Origin: Acanthosepion esculentum
Lineage: Eukaryota; Mollusca; Cephalopoda; Sepiida; Sepiidae
Direction of reading: 5' to 3'
Assembly: GCA_964036315.1 (NCBI GenBank)
Contig: OZ038487.1
Coordinates: 57,970,842 to 58,034,841, forward strand
Length of the DNA stretch: 64,000 bases
Shown here piece by piece: positions 63,983-64,000 of this stretch. Position numbers and translations under genes: made by a program. The notes below the pieces were generated by a model. It was given only the letters and a program-made list of their open reading frames with translations, did not search any database and had not been told where the DNA came from. Numbering within the stretch: the stretch's first letter is position 1; each line of letters begins with the position of its first letter.

Positions 63983-64000
63983 AAGATAGATAGATAGATA
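63983..64000. repeat. (GATA)n microsatellite at the window end
   Basis: A GATA run continues to the window edge. Confidence 0.85.

Overview
The window looks like transposon-dense, gene-poor DNA from an animal genome, most probably a cephalopod mollusc (octopus-like). This is inference from repeat content: RTE-type, CR1/Jockey-type and Tx1/L1-type LINE relics, several families of tRNA-derived SINEs (octopus OK/OR1/OR2-type SINEs are known, but no family assignment was made here), very many (TA)n, (CA)n, (CTAT)n, (ATT)n and (TTTC)n microsatellites, and no intact host protein-coding exon that I can recognise. Almost every ORF longer than 60 codons is a microsatellite translation, an antisense shadow of a LINE, or one frame of a broken transposon gene.

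Layout. 0-6.9 kb: hammerhead-like repeat family A, two CR1-type LINE 3' ends (the second split by a MITE at a TA), a (CTAT)n block with higher-order structure, and a T-rich tandem repeat split by an RTE insertion that still has a target-site duplication. 7-14.3 kb: two degraded Tx1-like LINEs (ORF1 relic, endonuclease, reverse transcriptase), the second joined to a CR1 3' end. 14.4-20.6 kb: family A inverted pair, composite repeat C, a tandem tRNA-like array, an LTR-like block, a fold-back repeat, and a non-autonomous Helitron. 22-30 kb: microsatellites, a hAT transposase relic, a SINE with a hammerhead-like 3' part, a solo LTR with TSD, composite C copies, a TIR element with a hammerhead-like core, and a zinc-finger relic. 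31-33 kb: tandem tRNA-like arrays with a nested SINE, then a long fold-back element. 35.4-43 kb: a Tigger/MER2-like DNA element, two more hammerhead-like SINE copies, a long CR1 relic, MITEs, a 58-bp-arm palindrome, and a Tc1/mariner element missing a catalytic acidic residue. 43-53 kb: tandem repeats, a second solo LTR, a CR1 end, another composite C, a (TTTC)n block, and a fragment of a Tc1 terminus. 54-64 kb: a 5S rRNA-derived sequence joined to a tRNA-like unit, SINE family S, three RTE fragments, the largest composite C copy (its 27-bp repeat gives a 242-codon ORF), a fold-back insert in a minisatellite, and a mariner deletion derivative.

The most interesting signal is the repeated appearance of hammerhead-ribozyme-like cores in at least three unrelated element types: SINEs with a tRNA-like head, family A inverted pairs resembling Penelope-type termini, and a 177-bp TIR element. 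Also notable are the 5S+tRNA chimera, the tandem tRNA-like arrays, and composite repeat C. All coordinates of repeats without a TSD are approximate to about 10-20 bases.
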